From: Azorhizobium caulinodans ORS 571 | GTDB taxonomy: Bacteria; Pseudomonadota; Alphaproteobacteria; Rhizobiales; Xanthobacteraceae | Reading direction: 5' to 3' | Assembly: GCF_000010525.1 (NCBI RefSeq) | Contig: NC_009937.1 | Coordinates: forward strand, 1,369,501 to 1,433,500 | Length of the DNA stretch: 64,000 nt | Part shown: one piece after another, positions 9,401-18,136 of the stretch | Numbering within the stretch: the first letter of the stretch is position 1 | How the letters are laid out: each line of letters opens with the position of its first letter | Notes under the pieces: generated by a model | Told to the model about the DNA's origin: nothing | Databases searched by the model: none | What the model saw: only the letters and a program-made list of their open reading frames with translations | Position numbers and translations under genes: made by a program

Positions 9401-10360
9401 ATGACGGACCTGTTCGGCCTCGCCTTTCCCTTCTTCGGACTGATCTTTCTGGGCTTTGCCTGCGGCCGGCTGGTGCGCCTGCCGGAAGAAGGGCTCGCCT
9501 GGCTGTCCTTCTTCATCATCTATGTGGCGCTGCCGGCACTCTTCTATCGCATCGTTGCCCAGACGCCATTTTCGGAATTGGCCAACCCGCGCTTCATCCT
9601 GGCGGCGGGCCTCTCCACGGCCACCACCGCCGCGCTCGCGCTCGCCATCGCTTTGTGGTTCAGGCGGGGAAATCTTAAAGAGTCCGCCATCGCCCTGAAT
9701 GTCGGGGCCTACGCCAACGTTGGCTACATGGGCCCGGGCCTTTCGCTGGCCGCGCTCGGGGCGGAAGCGGCAACACCGGCGGCCCTGATCTTCGCCTGCG
9801 ACAGCCTGCTGTTCTTCACGCTGGTGCCGCTGCTCATCGCCGTGCACGGGCGCGGAGAGCGCCTCTCAAAGACGCTCGTGACCGTCGTGAAGCGGGTGGT
9901 GACGCACCCCTTCAACATCGCCACGTTCCTCGGCGTGATCGCCGCCGCCTTCGATCTCCATGCGCCCGGTGCCGTGGAGCGGATGCTGGATTTCCTGAAA
10001 AATGCGGCCGCGCCCTGTGCGCTCTTTACGCTCGGCGTCACCGTCGCGCTGCGGCCGCTGAAGCGCGTGCCGGCGGAACTGCCGGCGCTGCTCGGCCTCA
10101 AGCTGTTGGTGCATCCGGCGCTTGCGCTCACCGTGTTCAGTGCCCTCGGCCCGTTCTCGGACCGCTGGATGGAAACGGCGGTCCTCATGGCCTCGCTCCC
10201 GCCGGCTCTCAACTGTTTCGTGCTGGCGCGGCAATACCGGACCTATATGGAGGAAGCTTCCGCCGGCGTGCTCGTGGGCACGGTGCTCTCCGTCGCCACG
10301 GTGACCGGCCTGCTCTATCTGATCCAGCAGCATCTCGTGCCGCTGCACCTCTTCCACTGA
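9401..10360 (+). CDS. Auxin efflux carrier (AEC) family permease
   Basis: Inner-membrane protein of 319 residues with about ten hydrophobic segments, of the bacterial AEC family (PF03547), whose members move small carboxylates such as malate or malonate. Recognisable are the N-terminal FGLAFPFFGLIFLGFACG, the central NVGAYANVGYMGPGL stretch with the conserved Asn/Gly, and ASLPPALNCFVLARQY near the end. It is on the plus strand 92 bases after the GGCT-like gene and converges with the LysR gene (6-base gap). The substrate cannot be deduced. Confidence 0.85.
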   Translation: MTDLFGLAFPFFGLIFLGFACGRLVRLPEEGLAWLSFFIIYVALPALFYRIVAQTPFSELANPRFILAAGLSTATTAALALAIALWFRRGNLKESAIALNVGAYANVGYMGPGLSLAALGAEAATPAALIFACDSLLFFTLVPLLIAVHGRGERLSKTLVTVVKRVVTHPFNIATFLGVIAAAFDLHAPGAVERMLDFLKNAAAPCALFTLGVTVALRPLKRVPAELPALLGLKLLVHPALALTVFSALGPFSDRWMETAVLMASLPPALNCFVLARQYRTYMEEASAGVLVGTVLSVATVTGLLYLIQQHLVPLHLFH

Positions 10361-10366
10361 GCGGCC

Positions 10367-11332
10367 TCAGCCGGCGGCAGCGGGCTCGGGCTGGGTCCAA
10401 GGCGCCTCGGCGATGAAGGCGCGGCTGTGGAGCACGAAGGCATCCAGCAGCGCCTTGCCCACGGCCGGGAAGCGCTTCTGCGCCGAACGCACGGCGGCGA
10501 ACTCGAAATCGACCGATGGCGTGAACGGCCGGATGACGAGGCCCCGCGCGGTGAATTCATGGGCCGTGAAGGGATCGCACACGCTCACCCCGAGGCCTGA
10601 GGTGACGAGGCCGCAGACGATGCCCGAGAGGCGGGTTTCCGCCCGCACCGCCGGCCGCACATTGTGCAATTCCATGATGCGGTCGAGCTGCATGCGCGAG
10701 AGGCCGCCCGGCTCCATGGCGATGAAGTCCTGACCATCGAAGTCCGTGACATGGATGGCGTCCTTGGCCGCCAGCGGATGATGCTGCGGCAGCACGGCCA
10801 CCATGGGAGCGGAAGGCATGGGATGGGCGATCAGGCCCGCATGGGCGAGCGGCCCCATGACGAAGCCGAGATCGCATTCTCCCGACAGCGTGTGCTCCAG
10901 CACCAGGTGGGAGCTGACGCCGCTGAGCGAGAGATCCATGCGCGGCTTGTCTTTCAGGAAGCGGCCGACGAAGCGGGGCAGGAAGCCGTTCATGAGCGCC
11001 GGCATGGCGGCGATGCGCAGCACACCGGCGCGCCGCTCCTTCACCTCCCGCGCCACGTGCGCAATGCGCTCCAGCCCGACGAAGGAGCGCGCCACCTCCG
11101 CATAGACGGTCAGCCCCTCATTGGTGGGCACCAGCTTGGCGCCGCGCCGCTCGAACAGCGTGAGCCCCAGCGTCGCCTGAAGGTCACGGAGCATGCGGCT
11201 GACGGCCGGCTGGGTCACGCCCATGAGGGCGGCGGCATCGGTCACCGTGCCGGACACCATGATGGCGCGGAAAGCCTCGATCTGCCGGGGATTGAGCCAG
11301 GACACGGGAACACTCCGGGGCTGCAGGGCCAT
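10367..11332 (-). CDS. LysR-family regulator of the adjacent amine-oxidation operon
   Basis: Transcription regulator of 321 residues: N-terminal winged helix-turn-helix (LNPRQIEAFRAIMVSGTVTD, then TQPAVSRMLRDL and LFERR) and a C-terminal effector-binding domain. The N-terminus reads like the OccR/NocR (octopine/nopaline) subgroup. It is divergent from the ABC/oxidase operon starting at 11483, so it probably controls it. The ATG at 11332 falls inside a T-N11-A palindrome; a GTG start at 11305 with GGAG upstream would leave that operator outside the coding region and give 312 residues, closer to the family norm. Confidence 0.88.
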   Translation of the reverse strand: MALQPRSVPVSWLNPRQIEAFRAIMVSGTVTDAAALMGVTQPAVSRMLRDLQATLGLTLFERRGAKLVPTNEGLTVYAEVARSFVGLERIAHVAREVKERRAGVLRIAAMPALMNGFLPRFVGRFLKDKPRMDLSLSGVSSHLVLEHTLSGECDLGFVMGPLAHAGLIAHPMPSAPMVAVLPQHHPLAAKDAIHVTDFDGQDFIAMEPGGLSRMQLDRIMELHNVRPAVRAETRLSGIVCGLVTSGLGVSVCDPFTAHEFTARGLVIRPFTPSVDFEFAAVRSAQKRFPAVGKALLDAFVLHSRAFIAEAPWTQPEPAAAG

Positions 11333-11345
11333 AACATCTCGTTAT
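11331..11345. promoter_or_regulatory. LysR-type box (T-N11-A palindrome)
   Basis: ATAAC-ATCTC-GTTAT, a perfect inverted repeat with T at 11332 and A at 11344 (T-N11-A). It is in the divergent region between the LysR gene and the transporter/oxidase operon and overlaps the upstream ATG of lysR. Confidence 0.6.
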
Positions 11346-11355
11346 GTAAAATCAT

Positions 11356-11370
11356 TCCAAATGCATTGGA
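11356..11370. promoter_or_regulatory. Second inverted repeat in the LysR/ABC intergenic region
   Basis: TCCAA-ATGCA-TTGGA, 5-bp arms and 5-bp spacer. Its centre is 25 bp from the first palindrome, on the ABC-operon side, consistent with an activation site of a LysR regulator, though it lacks the strict T-N11-A placement. Confidence 0.4.
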
Positions 11371-11482
11371 CGCACAAGCCCCCGCTGTATGACCATTTTG
11401 TCAGCGCGCACACAAAGACGGCAAAGGCGCGCCTGCCTTCCTTCCCGTTCCGCACGCACGTGGTTGCCACGAGGGGATTTCG

Positions 11483-12532
11483 ATGAAGCGCTTGTCGTTT
11501 AAGCACGGTGCCGCCGCCTCCCTTGCCTGCCTCGCCGGCCTCCTTGGCCTCATCGGCGGCGCGCAGGCGCAGCAGACCTTCTATGTCGCCGGCTATGGCG
11601 GCACCTTCGAGCAGATCATGCGCAAGGAGATCATCCCCGCCTTCGAGAAGGCGCACGGGGTGAAGGTGGAATATGTGGCGGGCAATTCCACCGATACGCT
11701 GGCCAAGCTTCAGGCCCAGAAGGGCAATCAGCAGATCGACGTCGCCATCCTCGACGATGGCCCCATGTATCGTGCCATCAATCTCGGCTTCTGCGCGCCC
11801 ATCAAGGGCCTGCCCACGGCGGAGCTGTTCGACACCGCCCGCTTCAAGGACGACAAGGCGGTGGGCATCGGCCTCGTCGCCACCGGCCTCATGTACAACA
11901 CCAAGGTGTTCAAGGAGAAAGGCTGGGCGCCGCCCACCTCCTGGAACGACCTGAAGGACCCGAAATACAAGGGCCAGCTCGTCATTCCGCCGATCAACAA
12001 CACCTATGGCCTCTATACGCTGGTGGAGTTCGCCCGCATGAATGGCGGCGGGGAGAACGCCATCGAGCCCGGCTTCAAGGTGATGAAAACGGACGTGAAC
12101 CCCAACGTGCTCGCCTATGAGCCCTCGCCGGGCAAGATGACCGAGCTGTTCCAGAGCGGGCAGGCGGTGATCGCCGTGTGGGGTTCGGGCCGCGTCGCCT
12201 CCTTCGCCGCCACCGGCTTCCCGGTGGATTTCGTCTATCCCAAGGAAGGCGCGGTGGCACTGCTCGCCTCCGCCTGTCCGGTGGGGAAAGGCGGTGACAA
12301 TGCGCTCGCCAATGCCTTCGTGCAGGCGATGGTGGCACCCGAGTTCCAGGCCGTGCTCTCCAGGGAATATGGCTACGGCCCGGTCAACAAGAACGCCAAG
12401 GTGGACATGGAAGCCCTGCGCATGGCCCCTGTGGGCGAGCGGGCGGCCAAGCTGCTCGTGTTCGACTGGGACGCCATCAACCCCAAGATCGACGACTGGA
12501 CGAAGCGCTGGAACCGCGAGGTGGAACGTTGA
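11483..12532 (+). CDS. Periplasmic binding protein of a PotD-like ABC importer
   Basis: A 349-residue extracellular solute-binding protein of the iron/polyamine type (PF13416/SBP_bac_8), the class that serves PotABC-like importers. Signal peptide of about 29 residues ends near AQAQQ. The mature start QTFYVAGYGGTFEQIM and the AYEPSPGKMTELFQSGQAVIAVWGSGR stretch are typical. First gene of a long operon; GAGGGG lies upstream of the start. Given the downstream FAD oxidases, the ligand is more likely an amino-acid derivative or opine than spermidine; this is inference from context. Confidence 0.87.
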   Translation: MKRLSFKHGAAASLACLAGLLGLIGGAQAQQTFYVAGYGGTFEQIMRKEIIPAFEKAHGVKVEYVAGNSTDTLAKLQAQKGNQQIDVAILDDGPMYRAINLGFCAPIKGLPTAELFDTARFKDDKAVGIGLVATGLMYNTKVFKEKGWAPPTSWNDLKDPKYKGQLVIPPINNTYGLYTLVEFARMNGGGENAIEPGFKVMKTDVNPNVLAYEPSPGKMTELFQSGQAVIAVWGSGRVASFAATGFPVDFVYPKEGAVALLASACPVGKGGDNALANAFVQAMVAPEFQAVLSREYGYGPVNKNAKVDMEALRMAPVGERAAKLLVFDWDAINPKIDDWTKRWNREVER

Positions 12533-13611
12533 TCCTCGCGCGCACGTCCTCCAGCACGTCCGCGCCCGGCATGGCCAGCGCCTTCCTAACCCTCGATGGG
12601 CTCACCAAGCGCTATGCCGACCATGTGGCGGTGGATGCGCTGAGCCTCGCAGTTGCGCAGGGAGAGTTCATCTCCCTGCTCGGCCCCTCCGGCTGCGGCA
12701 AGACCACCACCTTGCAGATGATCGCCGGCTTCACCGAGCCGAGCGGCGGCGCCATCCGGTTGGAGGGGCGCGATCTGGTGGCGGTGAAGCCCGCCCGCCG
12801 GGGCCTCGGCATCGTGTTCCAGAGCTATGCTCTCTTCCCGCACATGACGGCGGCGGAGAATGTCGCCTTCGGCCTTGAAATGCAGAAGGTGCCGAAGGCC
12901 GAGCGCGCCACGCGGGTGGCGGACGCGCTCACCCTCGTCGGCCTCGGCGCGCTGGCGGACCGCTATCCCCGCCGCATGTCCGGCGGCCAGCAGCAGCGCG
13001 TGGCGCTTGCCCGCGCGCTGGTCATCAAGCCGCGCATCCTGCTGCTGGACGAGCCGCTGTCGAACCTCGACGCCAAGCTGCGCGAGGAGATGCAGATCGA
13101 GCTGCGGCAGATCCAGCGCTCGCTCGGCACGACCACCATCCTCGTCACCCACGATCAGCAGGAGGCCATGGCGCTCTCCGACCGCATCGTGGTGATGAAC
13201 GCCGGCAAGGTGGAACAGATCGGCCGCCCACAGGAGGTCTATGAGCGCCCCGCGACGCCCTTCGTCGCCTCCTTCCTCGGCAAGACCAACGTGTTCGAGG
13301 CGCCGGTGCAGGCGGGCGAGGCGGTCATCGGCGGCCTGCGTGTGCCGTGCCCGCCGCATCTGGCGTCCGCCGGCCGCGTCAGCCTGTCCGTGCGGCCCGA
13401 GAAGATCGCCTTCGCGCAGGCGGGCCTTGCCTGCCGCGTCGTCTCGCGGGTGTTCCAGGGCACGCACTGGCTGTTCATCGGCGAGACGCCGGCCGGCATC
13501 GCCACCATCGTGTGCCAGAATGACGGCGCGCCGAAGCCGGAGGAGGGCGAGAGCGTCCATCTCTCCTGGCGCCCGGAGGATGCCGGCCTGCGGGCGGGAG
13601 AGGGGCGATGA
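12529..13611 (+). CDS. ATPase subunit of a PotA-like ABC importer
   Basis: Cytoplasmic nucleotide-binding subunit, 360 residues from a TTG whose bases overlap the stop of the preceding gene, or 346 from the ATG at 12571. GAGGTGG before the TTG supports coupling; the ATG gives a more usual N-terminus (ASAFLTLDGLTKRY). Walker A (GPSGCGKTT), Q-loop (FQSYALFPHMT), signature (MSGGQQQR), Walker B (ILLLDEPLSNLD) and the switch His (THDQQEAM) are all intact, followed by a C-terminal TOBE domain. It energises the permeases encoded directly downstream. Confidence 0.9.
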   Translation: MILARTSSSTSAPGMASAFLTLDGLTKRYADHVAVDALSLAVAQGEFISLLGPSGCGKTTTLQMIAGFTEPSGGAIRLEGRDLVAVKPARRGLGIVFQSYALFPHMTAAENVAFGLEMQKVPKAERATRVADALTLVGLGALADRYPRRMSGGQQQRVALARALVIKPRILLLDEPLSNLDAKLREEMQIELRQIQRSLGTTTILVTHDQQEAMALSDRIVVMNAGKVEQIGRPQEVYERPATPFVASFLGKTNVFEAPVQAGEAVIGGLRVPCPPHLASAGRVSLSVRPEKIAFAQAGLACRVVSRVFQGTHWLFIGETPAGIATIVCQNDGAPKPEEGESVHLSWRPEDAGLRAGEGR

Positions 13612-14504
13612 GCGCGGTTGCCCATCTCGCCCCCGCCCGCGAGGGGGCGCCCGCCTGGATGGCCCCGGCGCTCATGCTGCTGCCGGCGCTGCTCATCGTG
13701 TTCGGCGTGGTGCTGGTGCCGCTGGTCATGACGGCGCTCCTGTCCTTCCATTCCTTCTCCAGCTCCACCGGCATCTCGCCGGGCCTGTCGCTGGAGAACT
13801 GGGCCGAGATCGCCGCCGATCCCTATTATGGCGAGATGTTCCTGCGCACCTTCCGCATCGCCGGTGTGGTGACGCTGGCCTGCTGCCTCATCGGCGCGCC
13901 GGAGGCCTATGTCATCCACCGCATGAAGGCGCCCTGGAAGGGCATCTTCCTGGTGGTCACGCTTGGTCCGCTGCTCATTTCCGTGGTGGCGCGCACCCTT
14001 GGCTGGGCGCTCCTGTTCGGCGGCCGCAACGGCGTCGTCAACAAGGCGCTGATGGACCTCGGCGTGCTCTCCCAGCCCATCCCCTTCATGTTCACCGAGG
14101 GTGGGGTGATGGTGGCGCTCACCCATGTGATGGTGCCCTTCATGGTGCTCTCCGTCTGGGCCGTGCTGCAGCGGCTCGACCCGCGCACGGAGAATGCCGC
14201 CGCCTCGCTCGGCGCCTCGCAATTCACCATCCTCACCCGCATCGTGCTGCCGCAGGTGCTGCCCGGCATCCTGTCCGGCGCCATAATCGTCTTCGCCCTG
14301 TCGGCGAGCTCCTTCGCCACCCCCGCCATCATCGGCGGCCGGCGGCTGAAGGTGGCGGCGACGCTGGCCTATGACGAGTTCCTCAACACGCTCAACTGGC
14401 CGCTCGGCGCCGCCGTGGCGGTGCTGCTGCTCGCCGCCATCGCCGCCATCGTCATCGGCTGCAACACGTTGGTGGAGCGGCGTTATGCGAGGATGACCCA
14501 ATGA
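13608..14504 (+). CDS. ABC importer permease, PotB-like
   Basis: Inner-membrane permease of 298 residues with six predicted segments and the EAA-type loop (ENAAASLGASQFTILTRIVL) that docks to the ATPase. It overlaps the ATPase gene by ATGA and the next permease by ATGA, so translation is coupled. Together with the following gene it forms the heterodimeric channel of the importer. Confidence 0.9.
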   Translation: MSAVAHLAPAREGAPAWMAPALMLLPALLIVFGVVLVPLVMTALLSFHSFSSSTGISPGLSLENWAEIAADPYYGEMFLRTFRIAGVVTLACCLIGAPEAYVIHRMKAPWKGIFLVVTLGPLLISVVARTLGWALLFGGRNGVVNKALMDLGVLSQPIPFMFTEGGVMVALTHVMVPFMVLSVWAVLQRLDPRTENAAASLGASQFTILTRIVLPQVLPGILSGAIIVFALSASSFATPAIIGGRRLKVAATLAYDEFLNTLNWPLGAAVAVLLLAAIAAIVIGCNTLVERRYARMTQ

Positions 14505-15307
14505 GCCGCAACGGTCCCCTCGCGCTCGTCTTCCATGCGCTGGTCATGGTGTTCATGCTGGCGCCCATCCTCATCGTGTGCGTGGTCGCCTTCACGCCCG
14601 AGGGCTATCTCTCCCTGCCCACCAACGGCCCGTCGCTGCGCTGGTTCAAGGCCATCGCGGGATATCCCGAGTTCATCTCGGCTTTCGGGGATTCGCTCTG
14701 GCTCGCGGCGCTTTCCTCGCTCATCGCGGTGGGCGTCTCGGTGCCCGCCGCGCTGGTGGTGGCGCGCCATCGCTTCCCCGGCCGGGATGCCCTGTGCGCG
14801 CTGATCCTGTCGCCGCTGATGATCCCGCACGTGGTGCTGGGCGTCGCCTTCCTGCGCTTCTTCACCCAGATCGGGGTCAGCGGCACCAAGGTCAGCCTAG
14901 TGCTGGCGCACGTGGTGATCGTGCTGCCCTTCGCCTTCCGCCTCACCCTCTCCACGACCACGGGCCTCGACCGCTCGCTGGAGCAGGCGGCGATCTCGCT
15001 CGGTGCCTCGGGGGCGACCCTGTTCCGCCGGGTGACGCTGCCGCTGATCCTGCCGGGCGTGGTCTCCGGCCTCGTGCTCGCCTTCATCAACAGTTTCGAC
15101 GAGGTGACGATGACGGTGTTCATCGCGGCCCCCGGCGCCACCACGCTGCCGGTGCGCCTGTTTCTTTACATCCAGGACAATATCGATCCGCTGGTGACAT
15201 CGATCTCGGCGGCGCTCATCGCGCTCACCGTGGTGGTGATGGCGCTCATCGAGAAGCTGTTCGGTCTTGAGCGGCTGCTCGCCGGCGAGGGGGGCGGACG
15301 GTCATGA
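14501..15307 (+). CDS. ABC importer permease, PotC-like
   Basis: Second inner-membrane permease of 268 residues, six predicted segments, with the coupling loop LEQAAISLGASGATLFRRVT. It overlaps the preceding permease and the following FAD dehydrogenase gene by ATGA at both ends, which ties transport and oxidation of the ligand into one translational unit. Confidence 0.9.
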   Translation: MSRNGPLALVFHALVMVFMLAPILIVCVVAFTPEGYLSLPTNGPSLRWFKAIAGYPEFISAFGDSLWLAALSSLIAVGVSVPAALVVARHRFPGRDALCALILSPLMIPHVVLGVAFLRFFTQIGVSGTKVSLVLAHVVIVLPFAFRLTLSTTTGLDRSLEQAAISLGASGATLFRRVTLPLILPGVVSGLVLAFINSFDEVTMTVFIAAPGATTLPVRLFLYIQDNIDPLVTSISAALIALTVVVMALIEKLFGLERLLAGEGGGRS

Positions 15308-16434
15308 GCGCGGCAGCGAACGAATTCGACGTCGCCGTCATCGGCGGCGGGCTGGTGGGCGCGTCCATCTCCTATGGCCTCGCCCGCGGCGGCGCCCGCG
15401 TGGCGGTGCTGGACGAGGGCGACATCGCCCTGCGGGCCTCGCGCGGCAATTTCGCTCTCGTGTGGGTGCAGTCCAAGGGCCTCGGCATGCCCGAATATGC
15501 CGCCTGGACGGTGCGCGGCGCGGGCCTTTGGCCGCAGCTTGCGCAGGCGCTGAAGGCCGACACCGGCCTCGACGTGACCCTCCAGCAGCCCGGCGGCTTC
15601 CATCTCGCGCTGTCCGAGGCGGAGCTGGAAAAGCGCTCCAACCTTTTGCAGCGGCTGCACAATCAGCCGCGCATGATGCGCTACGACTATGAGATCCTCG
15701 ACCACGCGCGGGTCAAGGAGATGATGCCGGAGATCGGCCCGCAGGTGGTGGGGGCGAGCTATTGTCCGCTCGACGGCCACGTGAACTCGCTGCGGCTGTT
15801 CCGCGCCCTGCACACCGCCATGGAGCGGGCGGGCGCGCGCTACTTCGCCAATCATGGCGTCGAGGCCATCGCGTATGAGGGCGGCGAATTCCGCATCGCC
15901 ACGGCCAGGGGCGAGGTGCGCGCCGCCAAGGTGGTGCTGGCCGCCGGCAACGGCAATGCGCGGCTCGGCCCCATGGTCGGCCTCGACGTGCCGGTGCGCC
16001 CGCAGCGCGGGCAGATCGTGGTGACGGAGCGCACGCAGCCCTTCATGCGCTATCCCGTCGTCACCGTGCGGCAGACCGACGAGGGCACGGTGATGCTGGG
16101 CGATTCCGTTGAGGAGGCGGGGCCGGACCCGACCGTGGGCCTGCCCATCGTCTCGGCCATCGCCGACCGCGCGGTGCGCATGTTCCCGCGTCTCGGCGGG
16201 CTCAATGTGGTGCGCACCTGGGCGGCGCTGCGCGTGATGACCAAGGACGGCTTTCCCATCTACGACCAGTCCGCCACCTGTCCGGGGGCGTTCGTCGCCA
16301 CCTGCCACAGCGGCGTGACGCTGGCCGCGACCCATGCGTTCGTGGTGGCTCCGGCGATCGCCGCCGGTGGCCTGCCGCGGGAGGATTTCGAGGTGTTCAG
16401 TGCGCGGAGGTTCCATGTTCCGGCGGCTGCCTGA
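15304..16434 (+). CDS. FAD-dependent amine/D-amino acid dehydrogenase, beta-type subunit (DadA/OoxB/HcnC-like)
   Basis: A 376-residue flavoprotein of the DAO family (PF01266). The dinucleotide motif GGGLVG is at 14-19, and the C-terminal ATCHSGVTLAATHA resembles the FAD-contacting end. Followed at once by a small [2Fe-2S] protein and a large NAD/FAD-type subunit, it makes up a three-component dehydrogenase of the octopine/nopaline oxidase, HcnABC or D-hydroxyproline dehydrogenase type, in which this subunit oxidises the substrate C-N bond. No hydroxyproline epimerase or opine-specific marker is nearby, so the substrate is open. Confidence 0.85.
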   Translation: MSAAANEFDVAVIGGGLVGASISYGLARGGARVAVLDEGDIALRASRGNFALVWVQSKGLGMPEYAAWTVRGAGLWPQLAQALKADTGLDVTLQQPGGFHLALSEAELEKRSNLLQRLHNQPRMMRYDYEILDHARVKEMMPEIGPQVVGASYCPLDGHVNSLRLFRALHTAMERAGARYFANHGVEAIAYEGGEFRIATARGEVRAAKVVLAAGNGNARLGPMVGLDVPVRPQRGQIVVTERTQPFMRYPVVTVRQTDEGTVMLGDSVEEAGPDPTVGLPIVSAIADRAVRMFPRLGGLNVVRTWAALRVMTKDGFPIYDQSATCPGAFVATCHSGVTLAATHAFVVAPAIAAGGLPREDFEVFSARRFHVPAAA

Positions 16435-16711
16435 GGCACAAGGCGACACCGTGCGCATCACGGTGGACGGCCGGCCCGTCACGGCGCGGGCGGGCGACAC
16501 GGTGGCGGCGGCGCTGCTCGCCGCCGGCATCGACCACAATCGCGAGACGCCCGTCAGCGGGGCGCCGCGCGCGCCTTACTGCCTGATGGGCGTGTGCTTC
16601 GATTGCCTGGTGGTGATCGACGGCACGGGCAACCGGCAGGGCTGCATGGTGCCCGTGGCCGAAGGGATGCGCGTGGAGACGCAGAAGGGCAAGAGGGAGA
16701 TCGGCCGATGA
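16415..16711 (+). CDS. Small [2Fe-2S] ferredoxin-like subunit of the amine dehydrogenase
   Basis: A 98-residue protein matching the N-terminal ferredoxin domain of sarcosine oxidase alpha and HcnA. Cluster ligands are C56-x4-C61-x2-C64-x12-C77. The start at 16415 follows GCGGAGG and overlaps the end of the upstream gene by 20 bases; its own stop overlaps the next start (ATGA). It probably passes electrons between the two flavin subunits or to the respiratory chain. Confidence 0.87.
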   Translation: MFRRLPEAQGDTVRITVDGRPVTARAGDTVAAALLAAGIDHNRETPVSGAPRAPYCLMGVCFDCLVVIDGTGNRQGCMVPVAEGMRVETQKGKREIGR

Positions 16712-18135
16712 ACGCGCGCCCCGCGACCCCCATTCCCGCCGCCTGCGACGTGGCCGTGGTGGGCGCCGGCCCCGCCGGCCTCGCTGCCGCAACGCTTGCC
16801 GCGCGCGCCGGCCTCTCCACCGTGCTGCTGGACGAGAACCCGGCGCCCGGCGGTCAGATCTACCGCGCCATCACCCGCTCGCCGCTGCCGAAGGGCGCGG
16901 TGCTGGGGGCGGATTACTGGTCCGGCGCGACGCTGGCTGATGAGATGCTCACCAGCGGCGCGGCCTATGTGCCCGGTGCCACCGTCTGGTCGCTGTCGCG
17001 GGAGCGGGAGATTGCGGTGTCCGTCGCCGGGCGCGCGCATCTCGTCACGGCGAAGCGCGTCATCCTCGCCACCGGCGCTTTGGAGCGGCCCATGCCCATT
17101 CCCGGCTGGACGCTGCCGGGGGTGATGACGGCGGGCGGGGCGCAGACGCTGCTGAAGTCTTCCGGGCTTGTGCCGGACGGCCGGCTCGTGCTCGCCGGCT
17201 GCGGGCCGCTGATGTTCCTGCTCGCCGCGCAGTTGCTCGACGCAGGCGTGAAGATCACCGCCATTCTCGATACCACCGCCCCCGGCGCGTGGCGGGCGGC
17301 ATTGCCGGAGGCGTTCGGCTTCCTCACCTCGCCTTACTTCCGCAAGGGCCTGACCTTGCTACGCAAGGTGCGGGCCAATGTGCGCATCCTCTCCGGCATC
17401 ACGGCGCTGGAGGCGGAGGGCGACCGTGTGGTGCGTGCCGTTTCCTACACGACGGCATCCGGCGCACGCGGGCGCATGGAGGTGGATACGCTGCTGCTGC
17501 ATCAGGGAGTGGTGCCGAACCTCAATCTCGCCAATGCCGCCGGCATTCCCGTGGTCTGGGACGAGGCGCAATGCTGCTTCCGCCCCGATGTGGATGGCGA
17601 AGGCACGAGCCCGCTGGAGGGCATTGCGGTGGCGGGTGACGGCGCCGGCATCGGCGGCGCGCTGGGCGCGGCCGAGCGCGGCCGGCTGGCGGCGCTCGCT
17701 GCCATCGCCGTCCTGAAGCCCGGCGCGCCGGTGCTGGCGGAGAAGCCGAAGGTGGAGGCGGCGCTCGCGCAGGCGCTGAAGGGCCGCGCCTTCCTCGACC
17801 GGCTCTATCGCCCGGCGGATGGCTTCCGCCGCCCGGCCGACGACACCATCGCCTGCCGCTGCGAGGAAGTGACGGCCAAACAGGTGCGCGAGACGGTGGC
17901 GCTCGGCTGCGCCGGGCCCAACCAGCTCAAGTCCTTCCTGCGCACGGGCATGGGCCCGTGTCAGGGCCGGATGTGCGGCCTCACCATCTCCGAACTGATG
18001 GCTGAGGCGCAGGGCGTTTCCCCGGCCGAGATCGGCCATTACCGCCTGCGGGCGCCGGTAAAGCCCATTTCGGTGGCTGAACTCGCCTCCCTGCCACGGG
18101 ACGAGACGGCCATGAAATCGGTGGAGCGGGGCTGA
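16708..18135 (+). CDS. NAD/FAD-type oxidoreductase subunit with C-terminal BFD-like [2Fe-2S] domain (OoxA/HcnB-like)
   Basis: A 475-residue pyridine-nucleotide-disulfide oxidoreductase-like subunit. N-terminal GAGPAGLAA binds FAD; a second nucleotide fold follows around 160-190. The C-terminal part carries a bacterioferritin-associated-ferredoxin-like cluster site: a C-x-C pair (CRCEE) and, some 30 residues on, GPCQGRMCG. This domain order is that of octopine/nopaline oxidase A, HcnB and LhpF-type subunits. Start at 16708 overlaps the stop of the [2Fe-2S] gene by ATGA. Confidence 0.87.
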   Translation: MNARPATPIPAACDVAVVGAGPAGLAAATLAARAGLSTVLLDENPAPGGQIYRAITRSPLPKGAVLGADYWSGATLADEMLTSGAAYVPGATVWSLSREREIAVSVAGRAHLVTAKRVILATGALERPMPIPGWTLPGVMTAGGAQTLLKSSGLVPDGRLVLAGCGPLMFLLAAQLLDAGVKITAILDTTAPGAWRAALPEAFGFLTSPYFRKGLTLLRKVRANVRILSGITALEAEGDRVVRAVSYTTASGARGRMEVDTLLLHQGVVPNLNLANAAGIPVVWDEAQCCFRPDVDGEGTSPLEGIAVAGDGAGIGGALGAAERGRLAALAAIAVLKPGAPVLAEKPKVEAALAQALKGRAFLDRLYRPADGFRRPADDTIACRCEEVTAKQVRETVALGCAGPNQLKSFLRTGMGPCQGRMCGLTISELMAEAQGVSPAEIGHYRLRAPVKPISVAELASLPRDETAMKSVERG

Positions 18136-18136
18136 G

